Source of the DNA: a bacterium
GTDB taxonomy: Bacteria > Vulcanimicrobiota > Vulcanimicrobiia > Vulcanimicrobiales > SCRA01
DNA: 34,506 nucleotides
Direction of reading: 5' to 3'
Assembly (NCBI GenBank): GCA_004297985.1
Contig: SCRA01000061.1
Location: forward strand, 1 to 34,506
The position numbers were made by a program, and so were the translations under genes. Below the pieces are notes generated by a model. That model worked only from the letters and a program-made list of their open reading frames with translations. It searched no databases and was not told the origin of the DNA. Positions 7,320 through 15,193 of this stretch are shown here, piece by piece (positions within the stretch are counted from its first letter, which is position 1; the number at the start of each line of letters is the position of its first letter).

Positions 7320-8823
7320 CCTAGGCCCGGAGCACCCCGTCTCGACGCCGGCGCAGGTCGACGCGGCGCTTGCGCGCGCCGCGGAGGCGGCGATTTCCTT
7401 CGCGCGGCAGGGTGGTCGCGTGCGCGGGGCCCTCCTGCGCCGTATCGCCGCGAACATCGAGTCCGGCGCAGAGGCGATCGTGGAGCGCGCAGGTTTGGAG
7501 ACGGCATTGCCCGAGGCACGCCTGCGCGGTGAGCTCGCGCGCACCTGCGGACAGCTGCGCCTCTTTGCGGAAATGGCAGAAGAAGGCTCGTGGGTCGATG
7601 CGCGCATCGACCTCCCCGATCCTCATCGCGCGCCGATGCCCAAGCCCGACCTGCGCTCGATGCGCCGCCCGCTTGGGCCGATCGCCATCTTCGGCGCAAG
7701 CAACTTCCCGTTGGCGTTCTCGGTGGCCGGCGGCGATACCGCGAGTGCGCTGGCCGCGGGAAATCCGGTCGTCGTGAAGGCGCACCCCGCACACCCGGGG
7801 ACATCGGCGCTGGTGGGCGCGGCAGTCGGAAAGGCCGTTGACGACGCCGGTCTCGGCGCCGGCACCTTTGCCGTGCTCTTCGACGAGGGCATTGAGCTCG
7901 GCCTCGCGCTGGTGCGCGATCCGCGCATCAAAGGCGTCGGCTTCACGGGTTCGCGGCGAGCCGGACGCGCGCTCATGGATGAAGCGGCGGCGCGGCGCGA
8001 GCCGGTCCCCGTCTTCGCCGAGATGAGCAGCGTCAACCCGGTCTTCGTGCTCGCGGCGGCGCTGGCCGCGCGCGGGCCGCAGATCGCCGCGGGCCTCCAC
8101 GCCTCGTTTACGGCGGGCGTCGGCCAGTTTTGCACCTCCCCCGGGATCGTCTTCGTCGAGTCCGGCGCCGCCGGAGACGCGTTCGTCTCACGCTTAGCGG
8201 CGCTGGCCGCCGCGACTCCTGCGGCTCCCATGCTCACGCCGGGCATCGCCTCCGCCTACCGAGCGGGCGCGGAGCATCTGCGTGCAGCGGGGGCGCGCGA
8301 GGTGGCGCACGGCGCCTCGGGAGATGGCGAGCTGGGCGTGGCCGCCGTCTTCGAAGTCGACGCCGAGGAGTTGCTGGCGTCTCCCAGTCTTGCTGAGGAG
8401 GTCTTCGGGCCCAGCACGCTCGTGGCACGCTACGCCGCCGCCGCCGTGCCGCTTGCCTTCGCTCGCACGATGGAGGGCAACCTGACGGCCACGCTTCATG
8501 CCGAGGAGAGCGATCTCGCGGCGGCCGGCGAGCTGATCGCCGCACTCGAGGGGCGCGTGGGCCGGCTCATCCTCAACGGCTTCCCGACGGGTGTCGAGGT
8601 CTGCCATGCCATGGTACACGGCGGACCTTACCCCGCGACTTCGGACGGCGCGAGCACATCGGTCGGCACGCACGCGATCGAACGCTTCACGCGCTTGCTC
8701 TGCTACCAAGACTTCCCCGACACCGCGCTTCCGAAGGAGCTGCAGGATGCCAATCCGTTGGCCATCCTGCGCATGGTCGACGGCCGGTGGGTCCGGGAGG
8801 CGATAGCCACCACCACGCACTGA
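7303..8823 (+). CDS. Alpha-ketoglutarate semialdehyde (2,5-dioxovalerate) dehydrogenase
   Basis: This 506-residue aldehyde dehydrogenase has all the family catalytic residues: Asn134 in IFGASNFPLAF, Lys159 in VVVKAHPAHPG, the general base Glu240 in VFAEMSSVNP and the nucleophile Cys277 in GQFCTSPG. The FGASNFP and FAEMSSVNP variants mark the subfamily that oxidises 2,5-dioxovalerate to 2-oxoglutarate, usually with NADP+. It completes the route from hydroxyproline to the TCA cycle. The ATG at 7303 lies 17 bases inside the deaminase gene. Its stop is followed after 16 bases by the binding-protein gene. Confidence 0.92.
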   Translation: MPGSASLGPEHPVSTPAQVDAALARAAEAAISFARQGGRVRGALLRRIAANIESGAEAIVERAGLETALPEARLRGELARTCGQLRLFAEMAEEGSWVDARIDLPDPHRAPMPKPDLRSMRRPLGPIAIFGASNFPLAFSVAGGDTASALAAGNPVVVKAHPAHPGTSALVGAAVGKAVDDAGLGAGTFAVLFDEGIELGLALVRDPRIKGVGFTGSRRAGRALMDEAAARREPVPVFAEMSSVNPVFVLAAALAARGPQIAAGLHASFTAGVGQFCTSPGIVFVESGAAGDAFVSRLAALAAATPAAPMLTPGIASAYRAGAEHLRAAGAREVAHGASGDGELGVAAVFEVDAEELLASPSLAEEVFGPSTLVARYAAAAVPLAFARTMEGNLTATLHAEESDLAAAGELIAALEGRVGRLILNGFPTGVEVCHAMVHGGPYPATSDGASTSVGTHAIERFTRLLCYQDFPDTALPKELQDANPLAILRMVDGRWVREAIATTTH

Positions 8824-8839
8824 GAAAGGAACTGGCTTC

Positions 8840-10063
8840 GTGATCATGACTACCGCAGCATCGTGTAAACGTTATCTCGCTCTTGTCTCGCTGGTCGGAA
8901 TGCTGGCAGCGGCGCTGCCTGCTGCCGCCGACCAGGTCATCAAGATTGGTTCCGACTTTCCCGTTTCCGGCGCCGACAGCGCCGACGGCATCCCTGTGCA
9001 GAACGCCATCCAACTGGCGATCGACGATGCCAACAAGAGGGCTCCCAAGGGCTACCGCTTCGAGCTCCTCTCCATGGACGACGCCGTGGGCGGCGTGCAC
9101 AACCCCCAGCAGGGTGCCTCGAACATACGTTCATTCGCCGCCGACCCCAACGTGCTCGGCGTGATCGGCCCCTTCAACTCCAATGTCGCCGCGGCGCAGA
9201 TACCGGTCAGCAACGAGGCGCAGCTTGCACAGATCTCTCCGGCCACCACCAATCCCACGTTGACCAAGACGACGAAGTATCGTACAGCGCATCCGGGCGA
9301 CATCAACTTTTTCCAGGTTCCGGCGACCGACGACGTGCAGGGAAGAGTCCTCGCGCAGCTCGCGATGCAGATGAGCCTCAAGCGCGTCTACGTGCTCGAC
9401 GACAACGAGACATATGGAAAGGGGCTGGCGGACGAGTTCGATTCCAATCTTCGAAAGCTCGGCGGCACGGTACTCGGCCATGATCATGTCACGTCGGGCC
9501 AACAAGACTTCAAGGGATTGCTCACCAAGGTTGCGGCAACGCACCCGAGCGCCGTATTCTTCGGCGGGTGCACGTCGACCGGCGGCGGCTTGATCCGCAC
9601 GCAGATGACGGGGGCAGGGCTCGATCCGCAAAAGATCCCGCTGTTGGGCGGCGACTGCACCACCGACGATGCGTTCTTGAAGATCGCCGGCTCGGCGGCG
9701 AACAACACGTACTACACGGCCGCGGCGCCGAACCCTGAGAAGATGCAGGGAGCGCATGTCTTCGTCAAGGAGTACGCAAGTCGCTTCCACTCCGATCTCG
9801 GAGCGTATTCCGCCAGCGGATACGCCGCGGGCCAGATCATGATCGCCGCCATCGAGCAGGCGCTCAAGAGCAACGACAACAAGCTGCCCACGCGTGCCGA
9901 GGTGCTCAGCAATCTTCGTCATGCGAAGGACGTGGCGACGATTCTCGGACCGTTCGGCTTCGACAAGAACGGCCTCACGACGACGCAGATCTTCTCGATC
10001 TGGAAGATCGAAGGCGGGAAGCGCGCCTTTGTGAAGCAAGTGACGTTTCGCGGCGACAGGTAG
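8840..10063 (+). CDS. Periplasmic branched-chain-amino-acid-type ABC binding protein
   Basis: This 407-residue protein starts with a signal peptide (basic start, hydrophobic ALVSLVGMLAAALPAAA, probable cut before DQVIK) without a lipobox Cys. The mature part follows the LivJ/type I periplasmic binding fold: KIGSDFPVSGADSADG, then a long NAIQLAIDDANKR helix and a second domain near GGDCTTDDAF. It should capture an amino acid or small amide in the periplasm; hydroxyproline or a relative is likely from context. The GTG at 8840 has AAAGGA at 8825-8830 at good spacing; the ATG at 8846 is an alternative. No permease or ATPase genes are next to it, so it must use transporter parts encoded elsewhere. 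Confidence 0.88.
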   Translation: MIMTTAASCKRYLALVSLVGMLAAALPAAADQVIKIGSDFPVSGADSADGIPVQNAIQLAIDDANKRAPKGYRFELLSMDDAVGGVHNPQQGASNIRSFAADPNVLGVIGPFNSNVAAAQIPVSNEAQLAQISPATTNPTLTKTTKYRTAHPGDINFFQVPATDDVQGRVLAQLAMQMSLKRVYVLDDNETYGKGLADEFDSNLRKLGGTVLGHDHVTSGQQDFKGLLTKVAATHPSAVFFGGCTSTGGGLIRTQMTGAGLDPQKIPLLGGDCTTDDAFLKIAGSAANNTYYTAAAPNPEKMQGAHVFVKEYASRFHSDLGAYSASGYAAGQIMIAAIEQALKSNDNKLPTRAEVLSNLRHAKDVATILGPFGFDKNGLTTTQIFSIWKIEGGKRAFVKQVTFRGDR

Positions 10064-10074
10064 CCGGCCGCGCA

Positions 10075-10091
10075 CCCGGCGAAGCGCCGGG
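10075..10091 (+). promoter_or_regulatory. Hairpin directly before a start codon
   Basis: CCCGGC (10075-10080) pairs perfectly with GCCGGG (10086-10091) around a five-base loop. The stem ends two bases before the ATG at 10094 and fills the space where a ribosome-binding site would sit; no purine-rich site is visible. It may reduce translation of the oxidase or trim the message. This is a structural observation only. Confidence 0.4.
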
Positions 10092-10093
10092 CG

Positions 10094-11230
10094 ATGAGAT
10101 CGTACGATGCGGTAGTCGTCGGGCTCGGCGGCATGGGGAGCGCGGTTCTCGCGCATCTCGCGTCTCGCGGCAAGCGCGTGGTGGGGCTGGAGCAGTTCGG
10201 CCCCGCCCACGCCTTGGGCTCGTCGCACGGCGGTTCGCGGATCATCCGCCAGGCCTACTTCGAGCATCCTTCATACGTGCGCTTGCTGTTGCGTGCCTAC
10301 GAGCTGTGGGGAGATCTGGAGCAACGCGCAGGCGAGCGCCTGATGTTGCGCACGGGCGGCTTGATGGCGGGAGATCCTGACTGTCAGGTAGTCAGCGGAG
10401 CGCTACGCAGCGCACGCGAGCACAACCTAGCCCATAAGCTCCTCGAGGCCTCCGATATTCGCCGCCGATTCCCCGTTCTGAGGCCGCTGCAGCACGAGGT
10501 GGCGCTCTACGAGGAGCCCGCGGGCGTGCTCTTCCCCGAAGCATGCGTCCTAGCCCATCTGCGTTGGGCCGTGGAGGCCGGCGCGGAAGCGCGCTTCGGT
10601 ACCCACGTGCGCTCATGGTGGGAGACAGGGCGCGGCGTCGAGGTGGAATTGACGGGCGGCGAGCGCATCGAGAGCGAGCACCTGGTGATCGCCGCGGGCG
10701 CGTGGCTGGGCAAGGCAGCCGGAGATCTCGGCCTGCCCCTGCGCATCGAGCGCAACGTGCTCCATTGGTTCGAGCCGCTCGCGCATCGCGAGGACTTCGC
10801 CACCGACCGTTTCCCCGTCTACATCCTGCAGCGCGAAGGCGTGCCGATGTTTTACGGCTTCCCCGATCTCCCCGGCCAAGGAATCAAGGCGGCCTTCCAC
10901 CATAGCCAGGAGTATACCGACGCCGAGCACCTCGTGCGCACGGTGGCGGCGGAGGAAGTGGCGGCGCTCAAGCGTGCGCTCGCGGGTTGGGCGCCGGATG
11001 CGGCAGGGAGGCATCTGCACTCGAAGGTCTGCATGTATACCATGACGCCCGACGAGCATTTCGTCATCGGACGCCACCCCAAGCACGCCCACGTGGTGTT
11101 GGCGGGCGGCTTCTCGGGCCACGGCTTCAAGTTCTGCGCGGTCGTGGGCGAGATCGTGGCAGATTTCGTGATCGACGGCGCGAGCCGCCACCCCATCGAT
11201 CTCTTCGCCGCCGATCGCTTCGTCAGTTGA
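10094..11230 (+). CDS. Sarcosine oxidase/N-methyltryptophan oxidase-like flavoenzyme
   Basis: This 378-residue protein follows monomeric sarcosine oxidase along its whole length. It has GLGGMG near the N-terminus, SSHGGSRIIRQAYFEHP (43-60), active-site Lys265 and His269 (IKAAFHH), Cys313 in KVCMYTMTPDEHF at the place where FAD is covalently bound in the family, and SGHGFKF with Lys346. Such enzymes oxidise secondary amino acids (sarcosine, N-methyltryptophan, pipecolate, L-proline) with O2. It is the last gene of the hydroxyproline operon, so it may widen the range to proline-like or N-methylated imino acids; the substrate is not known. Its stop overlaps by 8 bases the stop of the convergent acyl-CoA ligase gene. 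Confidence 0.85.
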   Translation: MRSYDAVVVGLGGMGSAVLAHLASRGKRVVGLEQFGPAHALGSSHGGSRIIRQAYFEHPSYVRLLLRAYELWGDLEQRAGERLMLRTGGLMAGDPDCQVVSGALRSAREHNLAHKLLEASDIRRRFPVLRPLQHEVALYEEPAGVLFPEACVLAHLRWAVEAGAEARFGTHVRSWWETGRGVEVELTGGERIESEHLVIAAGAWLGKAAGDLGLPLRIERNVLHWFEPLAHREDFATDRFPVYILQREGVPMFYGFPDLPGQGIKAAFHHSQEYTDAEHLVRTVAAEEVAALKRALAGWAPDAAGRHLHSKVCMYTMTPDEHFVIGRHPKHAHVVLAGGFSGHGFKFCAVVGEIVADFVIDGASRHPIDLFAADRFVS

Positions 11231-12842
11231 CGCGTCGCGTGCGTCCCTGCCATTCGCGCTCGCGCAGGACGAACTTCTGAATCTTACCCGTCGAGGTCTT
11301 GGGCAGCTCGCAGAACTCGAAGGCCTTGGGAACTTTGAAGCTCGGCAGACGCTCGCGGCAGAAGGCTTGCAGATCCTCGGCGCTTACCGCGCTGCCGGCT
11401 TTGAGCGTCACGAAGGCTTTGGGAACCTCGCCCCAGCGCTCGTCGGGAATGGCGATCACGGCTACCTCGAGCACCGCGGGGTGCTCGACCACCACTTTCT
11501 CCACCTGCTGCGTGGAGATGTTCTCGCCGCCGGAGATGATGATATCCTTGCCGCGATCGCGGATCTCGACGTAGCCGTCGGGATGCCAGACGGCAAGGTC
11601 CCCGGAGTGGAACCAGCCGCCGCCGAAGGCGCGCGCGGTGGCCTCGGGGTCGTTGTAGTAGCCCTTCATCACGTTGTTGCCGCGCATGACGATCTCACCC
11701 AGCGTCTCGCCGTCGCACGGGACGTCGCGCAGCACGCCATCGTCGCTAGGCTCGACCACGCGGATCACGTTTCCTGCGCTGACGTAGCCCACGCCCTGGC
11801 GGCTCTTGAGCTGGGCACGCTCACTTTCGCTGAGCCGGTCCCAGTGGGGTTGCCAGGAGCAGACGGTGATCGGCCCATAGGTCTCCGTCAAGCCGTAGAC
11901 GTGGACGATCTTGGCGCCCAGCTCCTCCATCTGCCGAATGATGCGCGGCGAGGGCGGTGCGCCGGCGGTGGCCACGGTCAGCGGGCGCACGACGCGCGCG
12001 GCATTGGGGTCGTTGACCAGCGCCGTCAGCACGGTGGGCGCGCCGTTGAAGTGCGTGACGCCTTCTTCGGCGATCAGCCGCCAGATCAATGGCGGGTCGA
12101 CCTTGCGCAGCATGACGTGCGTCGCGCCCATCGCGGTGACGCCCCAAGGAAAACACCAGCCGTTGCAGTGGAACATCGGCAGCGTCCACAGGTAGACGCT
12201 CTCCGCGTTCAGACCCGTCTCGAGAGCTTCGCCCAACGCGTTCAGAAAGCCGCCGCGGTAGGTATACATCACGCCCTTGGGGCGCCCGGTGGTGCCGCTG
12301 GTGTAGTTGACGGAGATCGTCTCGTTCTCGTCGACGCCGTCGAACGCGATGGCACGCTCCTGGGCATCGTTCAGGAACGCTTCGTAGGAGACGTCGCCAT
12401 GCGTTGCGCCGGCCTCGTCGTAGACCACGCAGCGCAGCTCGGGAAGCTCGGCGCGCAGTTGCTCGACGGTTGGCGCGAACTCGGCGTCGTAGATCAACAG
12501 CTTGCTGCCGGAGTGGCGGAGGATGTAGGCAACCTCGTCGGCCAGCAGGCGGATGTTGATCGCCACCAGCACGGCGCGCGCCAGCGGAGCACCGAAGTGG
12601 GCCTCGAGCATCGGTGGAACGTTTGGGAGCAGAACGGCCACGCGATCGCCGGGCGCGATGCCGGCGCGCTGGAGCGCGTCGGCCAGGCGGCGGACGCGCG
12701 CGTAGAGCTGCGGGTAGGTATACGTGAGGTTCCCGTATCGTACGGCAGCTTTCTCGCGATAGACGAAGGCCGCGCGGTCGAGGAGCGCAAGCGGAGTCAG
12801 GGGGTCGAGATAGACGGGCCGCGAGGGACTGGCGTCGGTCAT
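11223..12842 (-). CDS. AMP-forming acyl-CoA ligase
   Basis: This 539-residue enzyme activates a carboxylic acid to its CoA ester via an acyl-AMP. It shows the phosphate-binding loop YTSGTTGRPKGV (180-191), VYGLTETYGP, the hinge/dimer region RGKDIIISGGENIS and the C-terminal catalytic lysine Lys520 in PKTSTGKI. It resembles the medium/long-chain fatty-acid and methylmercaptopropionate CoA ligases; the exact acid cannot be read from sequence. The ATG at 12842 has AGGAGG about nine bases upstream on its strand. It is divergent from the maleylacetate-reductase-like gene, with 88 bp between that must carry the promoters of both. I see no clear operator there. Confidence 0.9.
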   Translation of the reverse strand: MTDASPSRPVYLDPLTPLALLDRAAFVYREKAAVRYGNLTYTYPQLYARVRRLADALQRAGIAPGDRVAVLLPNVPPMLEAHFGAPLARAVLVAINIRLLADEVAYILRHSGSKLLIYDAEFAPTVEQLRAELPELRCVVYDEAGATHGDVSYEAFLNDAQERAIAFDGVDENETISVNYTSGTTGRPKGVMYTYRGGFLNALGEALETGLNAESVYLWTLPMFHCNGWCFPWGVTAMGATHVMLRKVDPPLIWRLIAEEGVTHFNGAPTVLTALVNDPNAARVVRPLTVATAGAPPSPRIIRQMEELGAKIVHVYGLTETYGPITVCSWQPHWDRLSESERAQLKSRQGVGYVSAGNVIRVVEPSDDGVLRDVPCDGETLGEIVMRGNNVMKGYYNDPEATARAFGGGWFHSGDLAVWHPDGYVEIRDRGKDIIISGGENISTQQVEKVVVEHPAVLEVAVIAIPDERWGEVPKAFVTLKAGSAVSAEDLQAFCRERLPSFKVPKAFEFCELPKTSTGKIQKFVLREREWQGRTRRVN

Positions 12843-12930
12843 CGTGCGTATCCTCCTGATCGGCCGTTCGACGCGTTCGATGGGAAGTCGTTTTCGAGGT
12901 GCGCACGACCGGCGCGCGAAAGTGGCGGGC

Positions 12931-13962
12931 ATGTCGAGCACGGAGATGCGAACGCCGGCGCAGCGCGTCCACGTCGGGGCGATCGCCGAGGTGCTGCGCA
13001 CGTTGGAGATCGAGGGCCCGGTCCTGGTACTGGGCTCGAAGCGCAGCGTCGCTGCCGTCGACTGGGGAGGGCTCGAATCACGCCTGGCCCTCACCTACTT
13101 CGACCGCTCGGAGCCGCACAATCCCCAGCGCGTGGTCGACGAGGCGATCCGGCTCGCGCGCGACGTAGCGCCGCGCACGATCATCGCCGTGGGGAGCGCA
13201 AGTGCGATCGATCTCGGCAAGACCGTGCGCAAGGAGATCGACGCCTTGGCCGTGGCTATTCCAAGCACGTTGGGAGGCGCCGAGATGTCGCGTGGCTACG
13301 GCGTGCTCCAGGCCACGCACGAGAAGGCCGTCGGCGCCACGCGTCACGTCTACGCCGAGGTCTGCTACGACCCGGAGTTACTCGCCACGCTGCCGACCGC
13401 AACGTTGGGGGCCAGCGGGCTCAACGCTTGGGCCCACACGATCGAGGCGCGTTATGCGGGGCGCGAGCATTGGCTGGGCAGGGCGGCCGCCGAAGCCGCC
13501 GGGCGCCGCCTCCCCGCGCTCTTGCTGGAGGCGGCCGCCTCCCGCCACGTGGCGCTCCACCGGCAGCTCTTCGAGGCGGCGCATCTGGCCGGCTTCGCGC
13601 TGAACGCGTGCGGTATGGCGATCCACCACGCCACCTGCCACGCGCTTGGCGGGTTGACGCGCATCCCGCACGGCGTGCTCAATGCGATGGTCCTTCCGCA
13701 TGCGCTTCGCCTCAACGGGCGCCTGGCCCCGGCGGCGCTCGCCGAGGTGGCCGCGTCGTTTGCCATCGTCGATCTCGTGTGGGAGGCCGAGCGCGTGCGC
13801 GATGCCTACAAGCTCCCGCGCACGCTAGCGGAGTTAGGCGTGCCGCGTGAGACGACCGAGCTCGCCATCGAGCCGATCTTCGCCTCGCCCCTGCTGAGGA
13901 ACAACCCGGCTCCGGTGGAGCGGGGTGATCTGGTCGATCTACTGTGCGCCGTCTACGGCTAA
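12931..13962 (+). CDS. Maleylacetate reductase-like iron-type dehydrogenase
   Basis: This 343-residue member of the iron-containing alcohol dehydrogenase superfamily has VGSASAIDLGK (87-97) for NAD(P), PSTLGGAEMS, SGLNAWAHTIEA (162-173) and IHHATCHALGG (231-241) followed by IPHG. His169, His233 and His247 sit at metal-ligand positions, while the usual first ligand Asp is Asn165, as in maleylacetate reductases. Those enzymes reduce maleylacetate to 3-oxoadipate at the end of hydroxyquinol and chlorocatechol breakdown. No ring-cleavage dioxygenase is nearby, so the substrate is uncertain. The ATG at 12931 gives the normal family start; the frame is open further upstream but lacks homologous content. 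Confidence 0.82.
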   Translation: MSSTEMRTPAQRVHVGAIAEVLRTLEIEGPVLVLGSKRSVAAVDWGGLESRLALTYFDRSEPHNPQRVVDEAIRLARDVAPRTIIAVGSASAIDLGKTVRKEIDALAVAIPSTLGGAEMSRGYGVLQATHEKAVGATRHVYAEVCYDPELLATLPTATLGASGLNAWAHTIEARYAGREHWLGRAAAEAAGRRLPALLLEAAASRHVALHRQLFEAAHLAGFALNACGMAIHHATCHALGGLTRIPHGVLNAMVLPHALRLNGRLAPAALAEVAASFAIVDLVWEAERVRDAYKLPRTLAELGVPRETTELAIEPIFASPLLRNNPAPVERGDLVDLLCAVYG

Positions 13963-13991
13963 GTTGGCGATCCGCTCAGCGGAGAAGCGCG

Positions 13992-14041
13992 TGGGGCGGA
14001 GCAACGGCGCACTCCCCCAAGTTTGCCGTCGCCCCGCCCCA
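13992..14041. terminator. Long inverted repeat after the reductase gene
   Basis: Arms 13992-14006 and 14027-14041 can form TGGGGCGG/CCGCCCCA, then GC/GC and ACGGC/GCCGT, with two A-C mismatches and a loop of about 20 bases. It starts 30 bases after the reductase stop and lies between that gene and tRNA-Gln. No T-run follows, so it would be a Rho-assisted or processing structure, or part of an unrecognised RNA. Confidence 0.35.
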
Positions 14042-14194
14042 GCAGAACGACCGTTTCGTGCGGCCGTCGGCTTCGCGTGTCCCTATGATACCCAGTCGAT
14101 ACGAACGCATCACGAAGAAATGGAGCATGCACGGCTTCCCAGTGGCGTAGCAGGTAATCACCCGCGTGAGGTAGCACAAGCCACCGCCGAGGAG

Positions 14195-14269
14195 TGGGGC
14201 GTAGCCAAGCGGTACGGCAGCGGTCTTTGGAACCGCCATGCGATGGTTCGAATCCATCCGCCCCAGCCA
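14195..14269 (+). tRNA. tRNA-Gln (anticodon TTG)
   Basis: A 75-base cloverleaf with 3' CCA encoded. The acceptor stem TGGGGCG (14195-14201) pairs with CGCCCCA (14259-14265), discriminator G14266, then CCA. The anticodon stem GCGGT/ACCGC encloses loop CTTTGGA, giving anticodon TTG for glutamine CAA. The T-loop is GTTCGAATC. No other tRNA is adjacent. Confidence 0.95.
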
Positions 14270-14288
14270 GACATGTAGGCCCTGCAGA

Positions 14289-14852
14289 GTGTTAGAGATC
14301 GAGGCGATCGCGTCGCGCCTAGCGGCGCTCAACCCTTCTCCGGCGATACGGGGGCGGCGCGCGGCCGTCATCGCCCTACTCGTTCGAGACGAACAGGGGG
14401 AGCTGCGTGTCCCTTTCACGCGCCGCAGCTACGCGCTGAAGCTCCATCCCGGCGAGATCAGCCTGCCGGGCGGTAAGTGGGAGCCCGGCGACGGAGGCGC
14501 CCTCGACCAGACGGCGCTGCGTGAGCTGGAGGAGGAGTTGGGGGTCGCCCCCACGCGCGTGCGCATCCTGGGCCGTCTCCCCGACGTCTCGACCGTCGTT
14601 ACCGACTTCGCCATCGCTCCATTCATCGGGTATCTCGAGCATCGCCAGCCGTGGCTCTGCAGTGACGGCGAGATCGAGGCCGTCATCGAGGTGCCGCTGG
14701 CCGATATCCTGCGCCCGGGAGCGGTGCGTCAGGCCACGGTGGTGGTGCGCGGACGAGAGCGCAACGTGATCGCCCTCGACTACGGGGCCCACCACATTTG
14801 GGGCGCAACGGGGCGCATCTTGAAGGAGTTTGTCGAGGCGCTCGAAGCGTGA
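14289..14852 (+). CDS. NUDIX hydrolase, CoA pyrophosphatase (NudL) type
   Basis: This 187-residue protein carries FTRRSYALKLHPGEISLPGG just before the NUDIX box, and a box ending TALRELEEELGV. The 'TxRS...HxGeisLPGGK' stretch with D instead of E as the first box residue is the NudL/CoAse variant, which splits CoA and its thioesters into phosphopantetheine and 3',5'-ADP. The GTG at 14289 is taken as start because the earlier ATG at 14238 lies inside the tRNA. The start has little ribosome-binding sequence, so it may be read from a short leader. It overlaps the next gene by GTGA. Confidence 0.85.
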   Translation: MLEIEAIASRLAALNPSPAIRGRRAAVIALLVRDEQGELRVPFTRRSYALKLHPGEISLPGGKWEPGDGGALDQTALRELEEELGVAPTRVRILGRLPDVSTVVTDFAIAPFIGYLEHRQPWLCSDGEIEAVIEVPLADILRPGAVRQATVVVRGRERNVIALDYGAHHIWGATGRILKEFVEALEA

Positions 14853-15193
14853 GCTTCTACGATCTGCTGCAGCGCCTCGTCGACGCGTGGCACGCCGGCG
14901 ATGCCGGCGGCGCAGCCGCGCTCTTCGCGCAAGACGCCGTCTATCGCGAACCAGGACGCGAGCCATTGCGCGGGCGGGCGGCGATCCGCGACTTCATGCG
15001 CGAATTCTTCGCGAACGGCAGCGCCGTGCGCGTCGTGGTAGGCGACGTGCTGGTCGACGGTGAGACGGCCTTCGTCGCCTTTACCTTCGCGATGCGCGGA
15101 GAAGGCGGCGCCCCCCGGCAGACGATGGAGATGGGCGCCCTGGTACGTTTCGGCGAGGGCTATATCACGGAGTGGCGGGAGTACCGCGGCTAG
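14849..15193 (+). CDS. SnoaL/NTF2-like protein
   Basis: This 114-residue protein has the SnoaL-like alpha/beta-barrel pattern: an N-terminal helix LLQRLVDAWHAGDAGGAAALF, then AQDAVYREPGREPLRGRAAIRDFM, and C-terminal strands ending in GEGYITEWREYRG. The family includes small ketosteroid-isomerase-like enzymes and proteins without catalytic activity, so no reaction is assigned. Its GTG start overlaps the NUDIX stop, so the two are coupled. It converges with glcF, the two 3' ends overlapping by 29 bases. Confidence 0.75.
   Translation: MSFYDLLQRLVDAWHAGDAGGAAALFAQDAVYREPGREPLRGRAAIRDFMREFFANGSAVRVVVGDVLVDGETAFVAFTFAMRGEGGAPRQTMEMGALVRFGEGYITEWREYRG

Noticed and set aside
11367-13850. 827-codon open frame on the plus strand
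   Set aside because: It is antisense to the acyl-CoA ligase and then out of frame with the reductase; both real genes have complete motifs, and the long frame is a by-product of high G+C.
14084-14089. TATGAT as the -10 of a tRNA-Gln promoter
   Set aside because: There is no fitting -35, and it lies over 100 bases before the tRNA; possible but unsupported.
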